A stretch of DNA of 13,521 bases. It comes from Actinomycetes bacterium (GTDB lineage: Bacteria > Actinomycetota > Thermoleophilia > BMS3ABIN01). Positions within the stretch are counted from its first letter, which is position 1. Each line of letters begins with the position of its first letter. This document shows, in pieces, positions 12,040 to 13,521 of the stretch. The DNA lies in assembly GCA_021787775.1 (NCBI GenBank), contig JAJYLK010000008.1, forward strand, positions 1 to 13,521. The letters run 5' to 3'. The position numbers were made by a program, and so were the translations under genes. The notes under the pieces are model-generated. The model worked only from the letters and a program-made list of their open reading frames with translations. It ran no database searches and was not told the origin of the DNA.

Positions 12040-13521
12040 ATGGAAGCTAGCAGGGAAAATCTGAGCTCATACCGGATCCTGGTCGCCGAGGACAGTCCCA
12101 CTCAGCGGCGGATCATCATGTCCGTGCTTGCCCAGGAGGGCCATGAAGTGCTGATGGCCAGTGACGGCATCGAAGCAGTGACGCAGGCGTTTCAGGAAGC
12201 GCCGGACCTGGTGGTGCTCGATATCGAGATGCCGAAGATGAATGGCTATCAGGTATGCCGGCTGCTGAAAGACGACAGCCGCACGGCGCACATCCCGATC
12301 ATCATGCTCACCAGCAAGGCGCAGGAAACTGACAAGTTCTGGGGGCTGAAAACCGGCGCCGACCGTTACGTCACCAAGAGCTTCAAGCTCACCGGGCTGG
12401 CGGCGACAGTGCAGGAGCTGCTGGAATCAGGCCCGGCTGGCGGCATCCTGACATCGCAGGGCGGCGGCTTTCAGGCGGGGCAGGAGTCGCCCGACGACCA
12501 GGACATCGATGTGCTATCGCGCGTCAATGAACTGCTGGACCGCAAGCTGTACGAGGCGACGATCATCAATGAGATCAGCAAGCTCAACACCCTGAGCGAG
12601 GATTGCGGCGTCACGCTGAGCTCGATGCTGACCGTGGTGGCCAAGGTGATCGAATGCCACGCCTGCTCGGTTTTCCTGATCGAGGAGTCGGAACTTTTCA
12701 TCCATGTTCACAACCAGGTCGGCCGCAGCTTCTTCGATGAAGCGCGCCAGCGGATGCTCGAGTCGACGCTGCCGTTGATGCGGCCCGGCTCGAGCCCTTC
12801 ACAGATCAAGGTCTCGGTGGACTCCGAGCCTTCACTCGTGCGCGAGGATGGCGAGGGGCCCGGCAGCGTCAAATCGATGCTGACGCTGGAGCTGAAGGCC
12901 CGCGGCCAGACGATCGCGCTGCTGGCTCTCGCCAGCCAGAACGCGGATGCTTTCAATTATGAAGTGCGGCGGCTGCTGGACATCATCGAGTATCCCGTCA
13001 GCCTCGTCGTGGACAACGCCCGCCTGCACGAGCGCACGCGCAAGCTGGCGATCACCGACGGCCTCACCCGGCTTTACAATCACCGACATTTCTACGAGCT
13101 GCTGGAACAGGAGTTCCAGCGGGCGATCAGGTACGAAAGCAAGCTGTCGCTGATCATGGTTGACATCGATTCATTCAAGCTGATAAACGATTCGCACGGA
13201 CATCAGGTAGGAGACGAGATCATCATGGCGCTGGCGGGCGTGATCTCACGTGAAGTGCGCGACGTTGACATTGCCGCCAGATATGGCGGTGAAGAGATGG
13301 CGGTGCTGCTGCCGCAGACTGGCGTCAGGCAGGCAAAGGCAGTGGCGGAAAGGATACGCGCCGCCGTGGAGAACCATGATTTCAGCCTTCCGGACGGAGG
13401 CACGGTGACCATCAGCCTCGGAGTCGCCGGTTTTCCGGAATGCGGCGCCAGCAACTATACCATGCTCGTGCAGGTGACGGATGCCGCCCTGTATGAAGCC
13501 AAAAAAGCAGGTAAAAACTGC
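12040..13521 (+). CDS. REC-GAF-GGDEF diguanylate cyclase (3' truncated by window edge)
   Basis: The open frame starts at ATG 12040, 2 nt after the cheB stop, and runs without a stop to the window end (494 residues). The receiver (about 11-125) has E17 and D18, phospho-acceptor D61 in VLDIEMPK, and K113 in VTKSF. A GAF-like domain with a flanking coiled coil spans about 160-330. The GGDEF domain starts at ITDGLTRLYNHRHFYELL (338-355) and has MVDIDSFKLINDSHGH (373-388). The active-site loop is RYGGEEM (414-420), a GGEEF variant with Met last. The inhibitory I-site RDVD (407-410) stands exactly five residues before GGEEM, so product inhibition is likely. The frame ends at LYEAKKAGKNC, near the normal end of GGDEF domains, so little is missing. 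As a WspR-like output it would make c-di-GMP when phosphorylated by the CheA at 8587-10962. GAF may add a second input. Confidence 0.92.
   Translation, partial: MEASRENLSSYRILVAEDSPTQRRIIMSVLAQEGHEVLMASDGIEAVTQAFQEAPDLVVLDIEMPKMNGYQVCRLLKDDSRTAHIPIIMLTSKAQETDKFWGLKTGADRYVTKSFKLTGLAATVQELLESGPAGGILTSQGGGFQAGQESPDDQDIDVLSRVNELLDRKLYEATIINEISKLNTLSEDCGVTLSSMLTVVAKVIECHACSVFLIEESELFIHVHNQVGRSFFDEARQRMLESTLPLMRPGSSPSQIKVSVDSEPSLVREDGEGPGSVKSMLTLELKARGQTIALLALASQNADAFNYEVRRLLDIIEYPVSLVVDNARLHERTRKLAITDGLTRLYNHRHFYELLEQEFQRAIRYESKLSLIMVDIDSFKLINDSHGHQVGDEIIMALAGVISREVRDVDIAARYGGEEMAVLLPQTGVRQAKAVAERIRAAVENHDFSLPDGGTVTISLGVAGFPECGASNYTMLVQVTDAALYEAKKAGKNC

Overview
The window is GC-rich, tightly packed and reads as a high-GC Gram-positive-type bacterium. 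I infer a deep-branching actinobacterial lineage because it combines a class E-like sortase, separate CpsC and CpsD proteins with a PHP-type CpsB phosphatase, and a PHO-box-like tandem repeat of the kind used by actinobacterial PhoP regulators. The lineage is an inference; no rRNA or other phylogenetic marker is present.

Region 1 (1-1270): the 3' end of a PhoR-type sensor histidine kinase, then an intergenic segment with four TTCA repeats spaced exactly 11 bp and a -10 element, a small exported Met/Gly/Asn-rich repeat protein, and a terminator.

Region 2 (1270-6273): an exopolysaccharide control and initiation locus. A promoter precedes a TTG-started CpsC/Wzz-like membrane modulator, which is followed 2 nt later by a CpsD-type tyrosine kinase. 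After a terminator comes a WcaJ/EpsE-like undecaprenyl-phosphate sugar transferase. A sortase on the minus strand has Asp in place of the catalytic His. It is transcribed divergently from a CpsB/YwqE-type PHP phosphatase, with an 18-bp perfect dyad between them. No glycosyltransferase, flippase or polymerase is seen here.

Region 3 (6322-13521): five codirectional genes form a chemosensory cluster: CheW; a two-TM MCP whose extracytoplasmic domain carries a CxxCH heme c motif; a CheA with a C-terminal receiver and no evident CheY-binding P2 domain; CheB; and a REC-GAF-GGDEF diguanylate cyclase cut by the window end. There is no CheR, no stand-alone CheY and no flagellar gene in view. The set resembles a Wsp-type pathway, in which receptor signalling ends in a diguanylate cyclase rather than at the flagellar motor.

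My main hypothesis is that a heme-bearing receptor (redox, O2 or NO) drives CheA phosphotransfer to a c-di-GMP synthase, and that c-di-GMP then tunes the neighbouring exopolysaccharide machinery. The gene content is seen directly. The ligand, the phosphotransfer route and the link to exopolysaccharide are inferences.
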